DNA from: Acanthopleura granulata | Taxonomy: Eukaryota > Mollusca > Polyplacophora > Chitonida > Chitonidae | Reading direction: 5' to 3' | NCBI GenBank assembly: GCA_016165875.1 | Contig: JABBOT010000002.1 | Coordinates: 35,243,868-35,307,867, forward strand | DNA: 64,000 nucleotides | Shown: positions 1 through 11,884 of the stretch, in pieces | Numbering within the stretch: position 1 is the first letter of the stretch | Layout: the number at the start of each line of letters is the position of its first letter | The notes under the pieces: model-generated | What the model was told of the DNA's origin: nothing | Seen by the model: the letters and a program-made list of their open reading frames with translations, nothing else | Databases searched by the model: none | Translations under genes and position numbers: made by a program

Positions 1-616
1 TGTGAAAGAAAAGAATCTATCGTAATAAGGTTTGCCAATGCTCTCTATGTCGTTTTCCAAAAGGTGGATTAAACTTTTTGGTTTACAAGTCTTTCAGGTA
101 GATTTGCATTTATTAAAGCTGAATTCAAGGACAGGGTGAGATAACAAACTTCTTTTTACTCTGTAAGGTACATGTAACTTTGTAATGTAATGTATGGCAC
201 TTGTAATTTTGTGTCTTGTTTTATATGATCCAGTCCGTTAGGAGCTAGTTGAGGAGTGGTGGGTTTGGTAAATCACCATCTTCTGTCTTTTACTCCCCTG
301 TGCCATGTCTGCTCATGATGGGTAATAGTGCTGTATCAAATATGAATGCATGAGAGCTAGATTTCAAGTTAGTATGGTTATGGGCGATTGCCTTAGATGA
401 CAGTTTGCTGATTTCTGTGAATCGTCCACTCTTCAAAAAATAACTCCATGTACGTATATGTTGTCTTTGGTGGCCATTAGACTGAAAACAGAAGAAATGG
501 AGTTCACTTCATATCGGTTTTGTGCATGCCTCTTTATGTATATTATCCTTAGAAACCGCTTATATATGTAAGATTACTTGCCTGTTGTTGAGTTGTTGAC
601 TTTGTCTGCCATACAG

Positions 617-2926
617 GTTACAAGTGGGCTAAAGCCCTGAACCTGCAGACCCTGGTAACCTGTCGTCTCAACCCATTGCGCTTCTGTATCCCTGTCATCA
701 CCAAAACATTTTCCTCAGTAACCAGGTAAAACCAACATGGCAGCCTTCATCATTTGTTATCTACCTTGGTCTGGTGTTCTTGTTCTAACATTATAGATAC
801 GATCTGTGATGTGTGGGACACCCATCACACTGCGTCTGTGTCGACATCTGCTAGTTAAGAACCTCATTATGTAAATGATCCAGAAAGTTTCTATTGTTTC
901 TTTGTCCACATTCTTCTATTTTTGGGTTCTGTCTCCTGGTTTAAACACGTTCTCCCAGTATGGCAGATGTATTTTCAACATTGTTAAACAATAACCATGA
1001 CTTTTGTTAATTGCTTTCGTTTGCTTACTGATTGATTTAAAGCTGCAAGGTTATATTGGGGTGAGATTTTTGTTTTCATTTGGAACACTCTGCTACATCT
1101 CATTGCCGCTATTCTCTGCTTGTGTTTCAGGTCATACCAGCTGGCTTACTGTGACACCATTGTAGAGAAAAATAACCGGTCAATGCTGCCACAGTGCTCA
1201 CTAGAACAAGGCACCTTATCCACAGATAACCTCAGCGCTTTCTTCCCTTTTGATCCTTACCTTCTTCTCAGGTGTGTTTCATTTCCTACATCTTGCATTA
1301 TACTTAATCTCTGTACTAATTAGGTTTTATCAACACACTATCACCCAAATTACGAGGATAATTCCATCAACACTTCATCATCTGACTTGCTTGTGGATTA
1401 TGCAGGTGAAAATGTAGATCAGTACATATCTAGCAAAATTTCTCCTGATATTACACTCATGTGACACAAGGCCTTGCTGGCTTAGTGGTTAAGGTGTTGG
1501 TTTGCAGCAGCTATCAGGCCCTTGACCAGTGACGGGGCGTGCTCAAATCCAGCTCTAACTGCTTCGGTCACAGATCCAAGTCGAGAGATTGATACCTCTG
1601 AAATGTCACAGGCTTACACTTGGCACTTGGGGTCTCCGTGACGGAGAGGGTTAGCCACCAGCATGGGGGTAGTGGCCCAGGTGCCTCACAACAGTGCAGT
1701 TGTTGTCAGTTCAAGTCCAGCTTACCCTCACCTACCATTCGTGGGAAGGTCCGCCAGCAACCTAGGGATGGTCGTGGGTTTCCACCCACCATCCTGCCCA
1801 GTTTCCTCCCACCAGTATGCTGCCCGCCGTAAATAAATGAAATATTCTTGAGTGCGGCATAAAAAACAATCAAGTAAACCTGATCTCGGTGCTATGGATA
1901 AAAAAATTCACTGGTTAGAGTTAATCAGTCCTCGATGTGATAGGTATTTGTATGGCTGCCGGTAAAAAACTAAGATTTCTGAGAACAAAAAATCTGTGTC
2001 AGTTAAGATAAAGATTAGACTAGAAAGGAAACACTTTGATGATTTGTGAACATCAGTGATGATTTGAAAGTTAAAAACATTTACAGTCTTTATATAAACC
2101 ATTATTACAACCACAACTTTTCGAGTGTTATTAGCAAATATTGTTTGGTGCATGACTCATACATCTGTGTTGAAAGCCCCCAATCAGTTGTCAGCAGCAA
2201 TCCTAAGATTGTAAATTTGCAATTTTCTTGATGCTAAGACTTGTTCAGTCATTCTGTTTTGACAGGTCTCAGCGCTTCATATCCCCCATCTACAGAGAAT
2301 ATGAAGGCAACCGGCCACAAGAAGAAATTGTGGAATCAGAGGTATGCTGTAATGTTTGTGCATATAATAACAGAGCGCCCCCTGTCTGTAAGTATGAACT
2401 ACCGGTACTCCAGTTACCAGGACTATAGGGGAGCAGCCATCTTATAAAGGGGTACCCAGAATTCAAATCCCTAGTGTCAAGTACCACATGAGCCTTATAA
2501 AGTGATGATGAAGACTGAACAGTGCCACTGGAGAGGAACATTTTTGAATTCCATGGCTAAAATATTGTTAGCCAAGTTGTATCCTAGGAATTCATACCTA
2601 GAATTCATCTATGTATTCTTGAATACGGCGTAAAACATAAATCAAATAAATAAATAAATAAATTTATCTATGGTATAGATTTTTATATTTTGTAAATTTT
2701 GAAGGACTGGATGCTTACTTTGAAGTATTAAAAAGCATTAATTAGAACATGTGTGAGAATACATTATAGTGACTATCTTTTATTCTTTTGGCTTGCTTTA
2801 CATCAGGAAGAAGATGACTTCCTCCCAGAGCCAACAAAATCAGAGAGTGTGAAAATGTCCTCTGTTGGAAAGAGTCCATTTGACTTCTTCAGTTATGGAG
2901 TATCTCCAGGATTTAAACATGTGTGA
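617..2926 (+). CDS. RRN3: RRN3, RNA polymerase I-specific initiation factor, C-terminal exons (5' partial)
   Basis: Four coding exons are visible: 617-725, 1131-1271, 2266-2341 and 2807-2926, all with AG/GT borders and matching phases (2/2, 2/2, 0). RRN3 (TIF-IA) bridges RNA polymerase I and promoter-bound SL1, so it controls rRNA synthesis in the nucleolus. The translation contains CRLNPLRFCIPVI, the core YQLAYCDTIVEKNNRSMLPQ, then FFPFDPYLLLR and RFISPIYREYE, in the order found in RRN3 HEAT-repeat C-termini. It ends with an acidic stretch (EEDDFLPEP) and a short serine-rich tail, stopping at TGA 2924-2926. The N-terminal two thirds lie left of the window; I found no earlier exon in 1-616. 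The tail exon is less conserved, and its stop lies inside a 30-bp tandem duplication. The gene faces NTAN1 tail to tail. Confidence 0.9.
1480..1600 (+). repeat. tRNA-derived SINE head, separate from the main family
   Basis: An A-box-like stretch (CTTAGTGGTTAAGG) is followed about 50 bp later by a B-box-like stretch (GTGCTCAAATCCAG), the layout of a tRNA-type Pol III promoter. It does not carry the conserved tail of the main SINE family. It lies in the RRN3 intron. Confidence 0.5.
1628..1880 (+). repeat. SINE, main family, full or near full length
   Basis: The element runs from a tRNA-like head (GAGAGGGTTAGCCACCAGC, then a B box AGTTCAAGTCCAGC) through a GC-rich body (GTGGGAAGGTCCGCCAGCAA) to the tail AAATATTCTTGAGTGCGGC followed by an A-rich end. 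The same body and tail recur at 10.8, 14.4, 20.0, 39.3, 45.1 and 58.3 kb. Confidence 0.8.
2600..2664 (+). repeat. SINE tail fragment
   Basis: Only the 3' end of the main SINE is present: GTATTCTTGAATACGGCGTA followed by AATCAAATAAATAAATAAAT. It lies in the last RRN3 intron. Confidence 0.7.
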
Positions 2927-2970
2927 TGTGGTCAGGAAATATTTAAACATGTGTGATGTGGTTAGGAAAT
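2911..2970 (+). repeat. 30-bp tandem duplication over the RRN3 stop codon
   Basis: ATTTAAACATGTGTGATGTG and the ten bases after it occur twice in direct tandem (2911-2940 and 2941-2970) with one C/T difference. The first copy contains the TGA that ends RRN3; the second is 3' UTR. Confidence 0.9.
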
Positions 2971-2999
2971 ACTTTGTGGTAGAGCTTGTAAGAAAATCT

Positions 3000-3715
3000 G
3001 TTGACAAGGCCTATATATGACAATGTGCCAGGTGCAACATGAGTGATAACATGCCAGGTGTAATAGTAGGGTCAGTGTTCCTGGTGCATCATGTGTAACA
3101 GCATGTCAGTTGCATAGTGGGTGACAAGTGCTGGGTATAACAGTAATGATGGGTGTGCCAGGTGCATTGTGGGTGACAACGTGCTAGGTATAACAGTCAT
3201 GAAAATGTGCCAGGTACATCATGGGTGACATGACAGGTGTCAGTCATGACAACATATCGGGTGCATCATGGATGACAACGTACCAAGTGTTAGAATTGTT
3301 ACAATATACCAGGAGCATCGTGGATGATACTGAGCGAGGTGCATCATCAGTGACAATGAACCAGGTGCATCATAGGTGACAGTATGCCAGGTGCATCATG
3401 GTTGAAAATGTGCCAGGTGCATGGTGGGTGACACTGAGCAAGGTGCATCATGGGTGAAAATGTGCCAGGTGCCTCATGGGGAACATTGAGCCAGGTGTAA
3501 GTCATGGCAGTCTTTCAGATGCATCATGGATGATAACATTCCAGGCGTGACATTCATGACTATACCAGGTACATCATGAGTGACAGTGTACCGAGTGCAT
3601 CATTGTGACAAGATGCCGGGTGTAACAGTAATGACAGTTTACCAGGTGTAATGGTAGGGACAGTGTGCCAGGTGAATCATGGGTGACAACTTGCCAGGTG
3701 TAACTAAATTCTTCG
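3000..3715. repeat. degenerate minisatellite in the 3' flank of RRN3
   Basis: About twenty imperfect repeats of roughly 30-40 bp built on TGCCAGGTGCATCATGGGTG separated by TGACAAC/TGACAGT-type linkers. It starts about 75 bp after the RRN3 stop and may be transcribed as 3' UTR. It encodes nothing continuous. Confidence 0.85.
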
Positions 3716-5379
3716 GAGGAGTTTCTAAAATGAATGGTATGCAAGTAGTTTCATTTGATGTAAACATTTATGTTAAAGTCTAATTGATAAACAGTAACAA
3801 AATCTAGTGAAATATTTGCTTCATTTATTTATAACATGTTACGGAAATGTTTGTACCAATCTGGATTCAGTAGACAACTCATTCCTACAAATAATTTATA
3901 TTCAGATATGTCAGGTACATATAGCTATGAACAAGGGTGTATACAACAAGGTTTCACTGACATGTACATGTACCTGTGGTTTTGTTAATGATTTTGGTAA
4001 TGGTGATAATGTGGAATTGCATCAGAGTTATTAAAGAGGCTATGGGTGTATTTCATTTATAAATCAGCCTTTATTTCTGTGGATTAAATGTCATTCGCAA
4101 CTCATAGAAAATTGTCTTTATTCCTTATTCATAAAGGAAGCAAAACCAGTGTTAGGGTTAGGGGTTACGGCAAATTTCTAATTGTTATATGCAACGAAAG
4201 TCATGAATTATACAAACCTCAATGTGAAGGAAAGAACAGATAACAGCCACTGATCAGTGGTCACATAGGCTGATAAGGTTAAACGCCAGTTCACAGTGAT
4301 TATATGGCCCTTTTCCACTGAGGCAGTGTTTTCAAATTCAGCTCTCTATTCTTTGGCTCAGTCTTTAAGTCACAAGGTTTGCCAGATACCAAATAAAAGC
4401 CACCCATAAACCGAACTGAAGTCATACAATTAAAAAACAGCAATCAAATAAACATATAACAGATATGTATATCCAGGGCATCCTTCACATCCTTAAAATT
4501 TACGGGGCTGATGAACCCTACAAAATGTCTTTTTGGAATTTGTTTTCTCCATGTTAACTTATTTATAATAGCATCTTTTTCATTAAACAGATAACAAACA
4601 CTATTTTTTTCTGAGAGATCGAGGTTACACACTAAATATTTTCTAGGATGGCCCTACACTTCCTATATATTACAGCTAGTCCTGTCAAGTGTTTGTAAGA
4701 TAGTGCGGTGATTGTTCTATATACAAATTTATTATAACACTAAAATCTGCCCATTTTTTGGGCAACAATCATAAGACCCTGAAATTTAAACCCATATCAA
4801 GTTCCATTTAAATCACCGATTCCTGAACGACAGATCTGAACAAATTCCGTACATCATCCAGAATGACAGTCCCAACATCTGGCATTTCTCTGATTTACAA
4901 CAAATTTACAGGTGTGAGCTCCTCTCTCATCCTATTTGTCTATATCAATCGACCGAAGCGGGTAGTAAACCACACGAAAGTTAACCAGGCCTTCACGACA
5001 AATAGTTCTGGTTTAATGCACTTTTACACAATCCTGTTGGCCTTGGTGAATGTAACAAATGAGCTAAATGTCTGAGAAACCGACAGTATTGGTGATAATG
5101 CTTGCATTAAAATCTCATCATGGAATAGTCAACTTTCAAGAAGTGTTCCTGGGTTTTTGATGGACAACATACAACAGAGCATCTGCATTGTTCCTCAATC
5201 TATTTTAATGTGGTTCGTGATAAGATAATTTGGAGGAATGGCAATAAATAAGCGAAACAGCTAAGACTTCTGCGCATGACCGGGAAATTTCAGTGTCGGG
5301 ATAAACAAAGCCAGGTTGTTTTAGACTGAATATCTTCACCCCCTTCCAAAAATCGGTTAGTCCATAAATAAACGTTCAG
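3716..5379. other. non-coding interval, nothing recognised
   Basis: Short open frames here have no protein resemblance and no splice context. A short telomere-like run (GTTAGGGTTAGGGGTTA) at about 4151-4167 is the only feature noticed. Confidence 0.5.
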
Positions 5380-6020
5380 AAATTGCCTCTAGCATGCACT
5401 TCAGCACCAGCCGTGACATTTGTGGTTAGTGAAGAATCGACTGAACCAGTTTTTCTGTACATTGCAACCTACATTTTGTGTGTGACATCATTCAGTCGCT
5501 CAGAAGGAACTAACTCTGACTTAAGAAAGCAGATTTTGGAGTCATCGGGCACTTTGTGGCAGTGAATCTCCTTTAAAAAATTAAAGTCAAAGTAAGAGTA
5601 CGCCTTCCCTTCTTTGTAATCATTAATGAGTTGTTTTGTTAGATTACAATCTTCGACGTGAGTTAGCAGATATGTGGCGATATCCATCTGCATGGTGGGG
5701 GCCATTATTGCATGCCTTTGTCCTCTGCAAGCCATGAATCCTGAAGGTCTCAGTGGGTCAGGAATTTTTGCTACACCACCGTCACCGGTCCCACAGGAAA
5801 GCCATATCTGATAATCCTCAACCTTTGTTTTTTCACCTCCTCCTGAGTCTATTTAACCGGCCTATTTGAAGCATGGGCAGCAAAAGACAGGGCGACTAAT
5901 TCTTCTTTCCGTTTGAAAGAGTATGGCAGCTATCGCTGGCATAAATAATACTGCAAAACCTTGACTTTCCACCTCATGAAGTCGTCGAACTACAGCCATC
6001 CACCATTATTAAGTACTGTG
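5380..6020 (-). pseudogene. relic of an invertebrate SAP/SWIM-type protein
   Basis: Read on the minus strand, 6020-5860 gives WKVKVLQYYLCQR, a stop, then KRKEELVALSFAAHASNRPV, resembling a SAP domain with a stop in the middle. After another stop and a frame change near a poly-A run, 5849-5470 is open: DYQIWLSCGTGDGGVAKIPD, then MDIATYLLTHVEDCNLTKQL, DYKEGKAYSYF, and SELVPSERLNDVTHKM. A TAG at about 5466-5468 falls where the family usually has Trp, and the frame resumes as VAMYRKTGSV. The cysteines expected in the following SWIM zinc finger are absent. At least three lesions argue against a working gene. I recall such proteins as lineage-expanded in molluscs and cnidarians; a mobile origin is only inference. 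Confidence 0.65.
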
Positions 6021-6710
6021 AGCAAACACCACGTGACTTTGTTTATCCCGATGCTCGCTTGGTCATAGGTCAAGGTCACGAAACAGCTATCTGGCTTATT
6101 GGTATGGACAAAACTGAGATTTAGTTACAGGAAGACTGGAGTTCAGATACTACACCATCAATTTTCTGACAAGACTACAATACACATCTGAAGTCATTTG
6201 CTTGAAGGGTTGATACTTTATCAAAATGGCCATAACATGCCATGTGTGAGGTACACTGGCCAGAACACAATGCTGGCCTCAAACTACACCTGCTGTTGAA
6301 GGCATTCTGAATCCTTGAGACCAGAGACCAGATTTAGTCGTCCGACTATTATAAAGTACATAGAATTCAGTATCTGGACAACCCAACAAATGTGAATGGA
6401 ATAGCATTCAGAACAACATTCTATCAATTCATTATTTTGCCACAATATGGCTGAGTTAATGCAGAGGTGGCGCTGTGCCATAACCAATCACCATTCAGTC
6501 AATTCAGTACATGCACTGATACAGGAGTTAAAATTTTGATACAATGTTCTGAACTTAACATACCTGTTATCATATATAGATATACACCTATAACTTCATG
6601 TACATGAAGACAAAGGAAGCACTAAAATGTAAACCAGCAGTATCACAATTGTGTCTGATCCCATGCAGATGGAATTGAGATAACATTGACAGACTAACCA
6701 GGGTAGCTGG

Positions 6711-9700
6711 TTACGTAATGAAGGACCAGAGGCCACTCTCTTCCTTTTGGTAAGCCCTGGGCTTGCCTTCTTTGAAAACACTACTGAGAGGGTCAGGGAA
6801 GTCTCGAATTTGAATTAAAGCTGCTCGGACACTTTTCTCAAAACCCTCAGGCTCTTGTTCTGGGGAAGTGGACAAATACTGAAATAAAGCACGCCACAAA
6901 AAGTAAAGAACATGTCGTACAAAAGTAAAACTAAATCTCTGCCCCTTGTTAACATCACAGTTGATAATATGAAAACTCAATGGTATTTTTCCTATGCAGA
7001 AACTATCATACCTGAACTTGGCAAACACTTCACTGAGAGGCTCCATCCAACAGGTTCATCAAAAGCACTTGAACTGATGGATGTCAGACTGATTGTTTAC
7101 AATAAACACTATTAAAAAGAAATTTAATACATCTACTTTGAGGGGTAATAATTCTGGCTCCATGTATCAAAGAAATAACCGCTGTGTATAATCTAGGACC
7201 TTAAATTTGACTGACCTTTCTTATGAAGTGGTCTGGTGCATTACACCATCTGTCAACATGGGGCATAACATCATAATGAAACGGACCAATCAACATATGG
7301 TGTGTATGAGGGTCATAAATATTTAGTACCTGAGTGAAAATAATACAAAAAGTAGCATAGGGTTAAGTTTGCAATCCTATCATAAGGCAACTCTACTGAT
7401 TTTGTGGAAAGTGGAGTTCATTCATTTACCCAAAGGCAAGAGAAAATTGATGAAAACTATAAGAATCAATCGCTAAACTTCTTCCCTACCTGGGCTGTCT
7501 ATCCAGTGTTATCGATCACACGACACACAAAAAAAACAAAAAAAAAAAACAACAGCTCAAGGCATAAAGCTGTCCTAACTCCACATGGCTAGCAGGGAAA
7601 AATAAACCAGATTGAATGGCCTTGCTTTACATTTACACTGTTGCGATTGAAGAAGCGTAACTGTCTGCCGGAACAGAAAGTGAACAACACCTATAAGAAT
7701 CTCATGAATCTGAGCAAGATCTCTGACTGTGCAGCTCAAAAAAGAGAAAAATAGACGAACATTTGGGGAGAAAAACTGTTAAAAATAATCTACATGTGGA
7801 CAAGATGAGCCTTGTGTAGCTGTTATGAAATGCTGACCTCATTTCCATCGCTGAAATGCCGAGCAGATCTCAGTGCCTGATCGGGACCTTTGTCTGGGAA
7901 CGATGCATGGAAAATCTCACCCGTGTTCACATCAACAGCTGAAATACAGACACAAAAGCACAGATTTGGTAAAGTTTAAAATGAAACACCATAAACCAAA
8001 ACTTTTTACCGTTCTGGTCAGATTCATGTCTGGTGGAAACTAGACTACAGACAGGCACACATTGTTATAGTCACAAAAGCAATCTATAGGCCTGGTGATT
8101 AGGCAAAACATGAATATATATCTGACAGATATCTGACATAATTAGTCTAAAGGTTCATCTTATGATAAACTGCAATGCAAGCATTGTTTGCATGATCGTG
8201 TTAGGGCTGAAGCATACCAATTCCATAGATCACAGGCCAGAAAACCCCATCTCTATTCACAGTGTTCATATCTGCAACAAAATCCACAAGAAGATAAACA
8301 TGACAATCTTGCAGAAAATAACAATGAAATCAAGCACTCAGTCTGGATACAACTTATACAGTTTCAAATTTTCACTCTTACTTTCGAAAGAAGGATCACA
8401 CTTTGTTACACTGCATGTTACATCTCAAATGACAGCTAGCTGAGCTGTATGAGATATGACTACTGGTAAATACCAGTATATTTCTTCTTAATTTTTTGAA
8501 ACCTTCGTAAAACAAAAGAAATGAACGATTTGAAACCACATATTAATTCCACAGTCACAGTGCATCCCATAATGTTTAAGGCTTGTCCAATGAGAAGCCA
8601 TCAATCCTCCTCATGAATATTTGCCATGATGTCATCATGCTTAAGTTTCGTGGGTTACAACATAGCTAACATACATACTGAGTAGTAAAATGCCAAATTA
8701 TCAATGTTTACCAACAACACTCACTGCTTCAAAAATATTCCTACACCATACCTGTAATACAAGCCATGATAAGGTGGATCTCCTGGGGTAAGCTCTGGAA
8801 TGTACCTGAAACAGGCAGTTCAACTTACACGTTCAGAGACAAAAAAATATAAACGTACTCCAAACAAATCTGAAAGAGCAAGGATCAAATACAGTTGTTG
8901 TTTTCAGAATAAACTATAAAACACAGAACACTTGCACTGTGCCTATAAACTACTAAGGAGTATGGCCATTGCTTCTTTTATAACTTTTGCACAAAGTTAC
9001 ATTACAATGTCAAGACATCATACATAGACAGACACAACTTGCAGATAGTCACGAGTTTCTGTGCTCTGCCCGATTTCCAGCTATTAGGTGTCGTCATATA
9101 AGTGAAATATTCTTAAACATGGTAAATAAATGGCAAATGAATACAAATGAATACATGAAAAATTATTTTGTGGCAATAAATATGACACACTTGGCAATTT
9201 TGACTGATTTGACCATATACACTTCATGTCTCATCTGTCCTGTACATTAGTGCTGTCAAATGAATGGATCTGTACATCTGAAGTCTACATACAGACATAC
9301 CAAGAATATTGACGGATAGTTCCTCTGAGGACTTTCTTTCATCTAAGAAACCTCCAATCAGGGATAACTCCAGTCTGGAAACAAAATAGGCAGATTACGA
9401 AAAGTATATCTGGCTTTATAAATTTACCAACAATGCTGGATGCTACGCTGGAACATCAGCTTTAAAACACAAGACAACAAATAAAAAGTTATTTCAAAAG
9501 AAGGGCCGAAACAGGCCTAATTGACCATCACCATGGTTATCTAACATGCTTGGTTAGTGTATACATCAATTTTAATCTTGAATTCCTGCTAGCTTATTCT
9601 CACTTGCCAACTTATCCCCAGTGTTAAGCATGAATATATGGAGAATTTGAAAAATTAAGAATTTACGTGAAGTTAACTCCCTTATAAATCCTCCAGGTAC

Positions 9701-11884
9701 CTGGCATGGGTGTGGCCTGGAGACAGCCTCTCCACCAGCCGAATCATGTCCTGCACAGCAGCCTCTGTGCTGCAGCCATCCAGGTGTGCCAGGCATGTAG
9801 CCCCCGAGTCTGAACAACAGGAAAAGACAAACATAAAAACTTTGGACACTGGGGCTTGTTAACCTGCATAATAACATAATCCTCTGCCTTCATAAGCATG
9901 AGACCATAAGCTTCAACTGCATATAGCATAAAACTTGAATACTGGCCTTCTTGGTACTCAGCATTAAGTACTGGTCAGTTAAGTGTCAGTACCTCATTGC
10001 TCTGACTCATAAATGTTGGCATTTTCAAGTTTTCAAGAGTTCCCTACCTCAGTGGTTCTCAATTGCCTTCAGGCAAGAGACATTTAGGTGATGTCACATG
10101 AAGTTGTTGATGACTTTTCTTCCACCCATATAGCATGTGCAATGGGTTTACTCTGCCAGCAGATACAAATCTGTGCATAACTTGGGAAATTTTGTCAACA
10201 ACTGTTCCTGAAGAGAATTTTATGTTTATACATGTTAAGATTGGTTCAATCTTTGTTTCAGTGCTTTATCATCACATTCTTTAACCATGACATGGCAGCT
10301 TGCAGAAAAATTCAGGAGGGATAACCTGAATGTGGCTCTTCATTGGTTCATGTATACTAAAATGTTGAGCCAAAACACATCGTAGATTCAGCAGGAATGG
10401 TATTTGTACTGTATCGTTAAACAACTGAATCTTTTCTTTTTTCTGTTAAACACACCAAAGAGCCTGATCTGTGTGGTCACTACCATTTCCTGATTATCTT
10501 ACCTGTATTTCTTAAGATGACAATATGACAGGTGGTAGCATCTTCTGACCCCAAAATTTTTATGACATCTGGAAAATATATTTACACTTTCTACTTACGA
10601 TCGACTATTATCACATAATTTAAGGGGCAGTAGATCAACTAACGTGTAGCCTGGAAAAAAGTAATAATGCAAACATCACTGGCAGCTGAGATGAGACAGG
10701 AATTAGTACTGGTCATACCTCCCAAAAACATGTTCATGGATGTGCGTCTTAAGCGTCATGTCTGGTTTCTAAACCCACTAATGTTATCATTTATTTGATT
10801 TATTTGATTGGTGTTTTACGCCGTACTCAAGAATATTTCACTTATACAATGATGGCCAGCATTATGTTGGGAGGAAACCAGGCAGAGCCCGGGGGAAAAC
10901 CCATGACCATCCGCAGGTTGTTGGCCGGAGAGGAAGCCAGCATGAGCTGGACTTGAGCTCACAGCGACTGCATTGGTGGGAAGCTTCTGTGTCATTGTGC
11001 TACGCTTGCGTGCTAACCGACTGAGCCATGGAGGCCCCCACTGATATTATGAATACAAGACCTTGTTTACACATACATTTTGTGACTGGTACCTTGTCAT
11101 CATCATTTAATATTTACGATGTTACCTTAAAAGGACTTTTCCTCAAAAGTACTGTTTAGCTGTCCATGCCTGCATGTATATGTATGTATACCTACCATCC
11201 TGTGGTGTTGTAGCTCCCATCTCTTTTTGTCCTATGTAAAGTAATTTTGATGGGCCAACCTCATGCTTACTTTGACTGCATAATTTATTTGAGGACACCT
11301 AAAACAAAAATAAACATAACAAAATCAGGAACCGTGAAGGAGTGGCTATTTTTTAGAATTACAGTCATTATAATCAGGGAAAATACCCCCCCTCCCCCCC
11401 TAAAAAACAAGATGTCTAACAGTTCTTAAGTAACACCACACACTTAATTCTAAGGTAAAGCTTAAGATTTACATTAATTTCTTCTAGTGCCTATATTCAT
11501 TTCAGTTGTTTCTTTCTTTCCTTAAGGCCGTGGTCTGCACATTCTGTGTACTGTCAGGGCACTCATTAAGGTGGTGATATTGTCAGAGCATAGGGAACTG
11601 AGTAGTGATCATTTAAATGCAGAAAATTCATTCCTTTTTGTTCAGTATATTTTCTACAAGTCTCATCCTACCTGTTAGTCCTTTGAGCACTGACACTGGG
11701 GCATCTGGTTTGTAATTATAAACCCACAAATTATGCTTATACGAGTTAAAAGCCTGATATAGCCATTAATTAATCAGCATGCCTTTGCAATATATGGTAC
11801 CTTGAAGTGGGGGTGATCCTGCATAAATTCTGTCATTGACTGGGGAGGTTTTCCCAAAGCCTTTCCTTTTATAATCAGAGGCAT
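6711..11884 (-). CDS. NTAN1: NTAN1, protein N-terminal asparagine amidohydrolase, complete
   Basis: Nine exons: 11801-11884, 11196-11298, 10503-10568, 9701-9809, 9301-9374, 8752-8805, 7838-7938, 7216-7329 and 6711-6878, giving 290 residues. NTAN1 deamidates N-terminal Asn to Asp, the first step of the eukaryotic Asn/N-degron branch, upstream of arginylation and ubiquitin-dependent degradation. Family landmarks in order: start MPLIIKGKALG; GPSKLLYIGQKEM; SEDATTCHIVILR with the catalytic-type Cys at residue 76; SGATCLAHLDG; LELSLIGGFLDER; the NTGEIFHASFPDKGPDQALR block; LNIYDPHTHHMLIGPF with PHVDRW; and C-terminal YLSTSPEQEP to GLWSFIT. The Met-Pro start matches vertebrates. About 17 residues between ACIT and VDVNTG in the mammalian protein have no counterpart, yet phases join cleanly; a short missed exon cannot be excluded. 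Several introns carry SINE pieces. Confidence 0.93.
9060..9130 (+). repeat. SINE 3' fragment
   Basis: CTCTGCCCGATTTCC and TATAAGTGAAATATTCTT match the 3' third of the main SINE. It lies in an NTAN1 intron, opposite to the gene. Confidence 0.65.
10790..11039 (-). repeat. SINE, main family, full length
   Basis: In reverse orientation: tail complement TTTGATTGGTGTTTTACGCC at 10797 onward, body, then the tRNA-like head (GGCTCAGTCGGTTAGCACGC read on the minus strand) ending near 11038. It lies in the NTAN1 intron 10569-11195. Confidence 0.85.

Noticed and set aside
4151..4167. TTAGGG-like run
   Set aside because: Fewer than three units; too short to be an interstitial telomere repeat.
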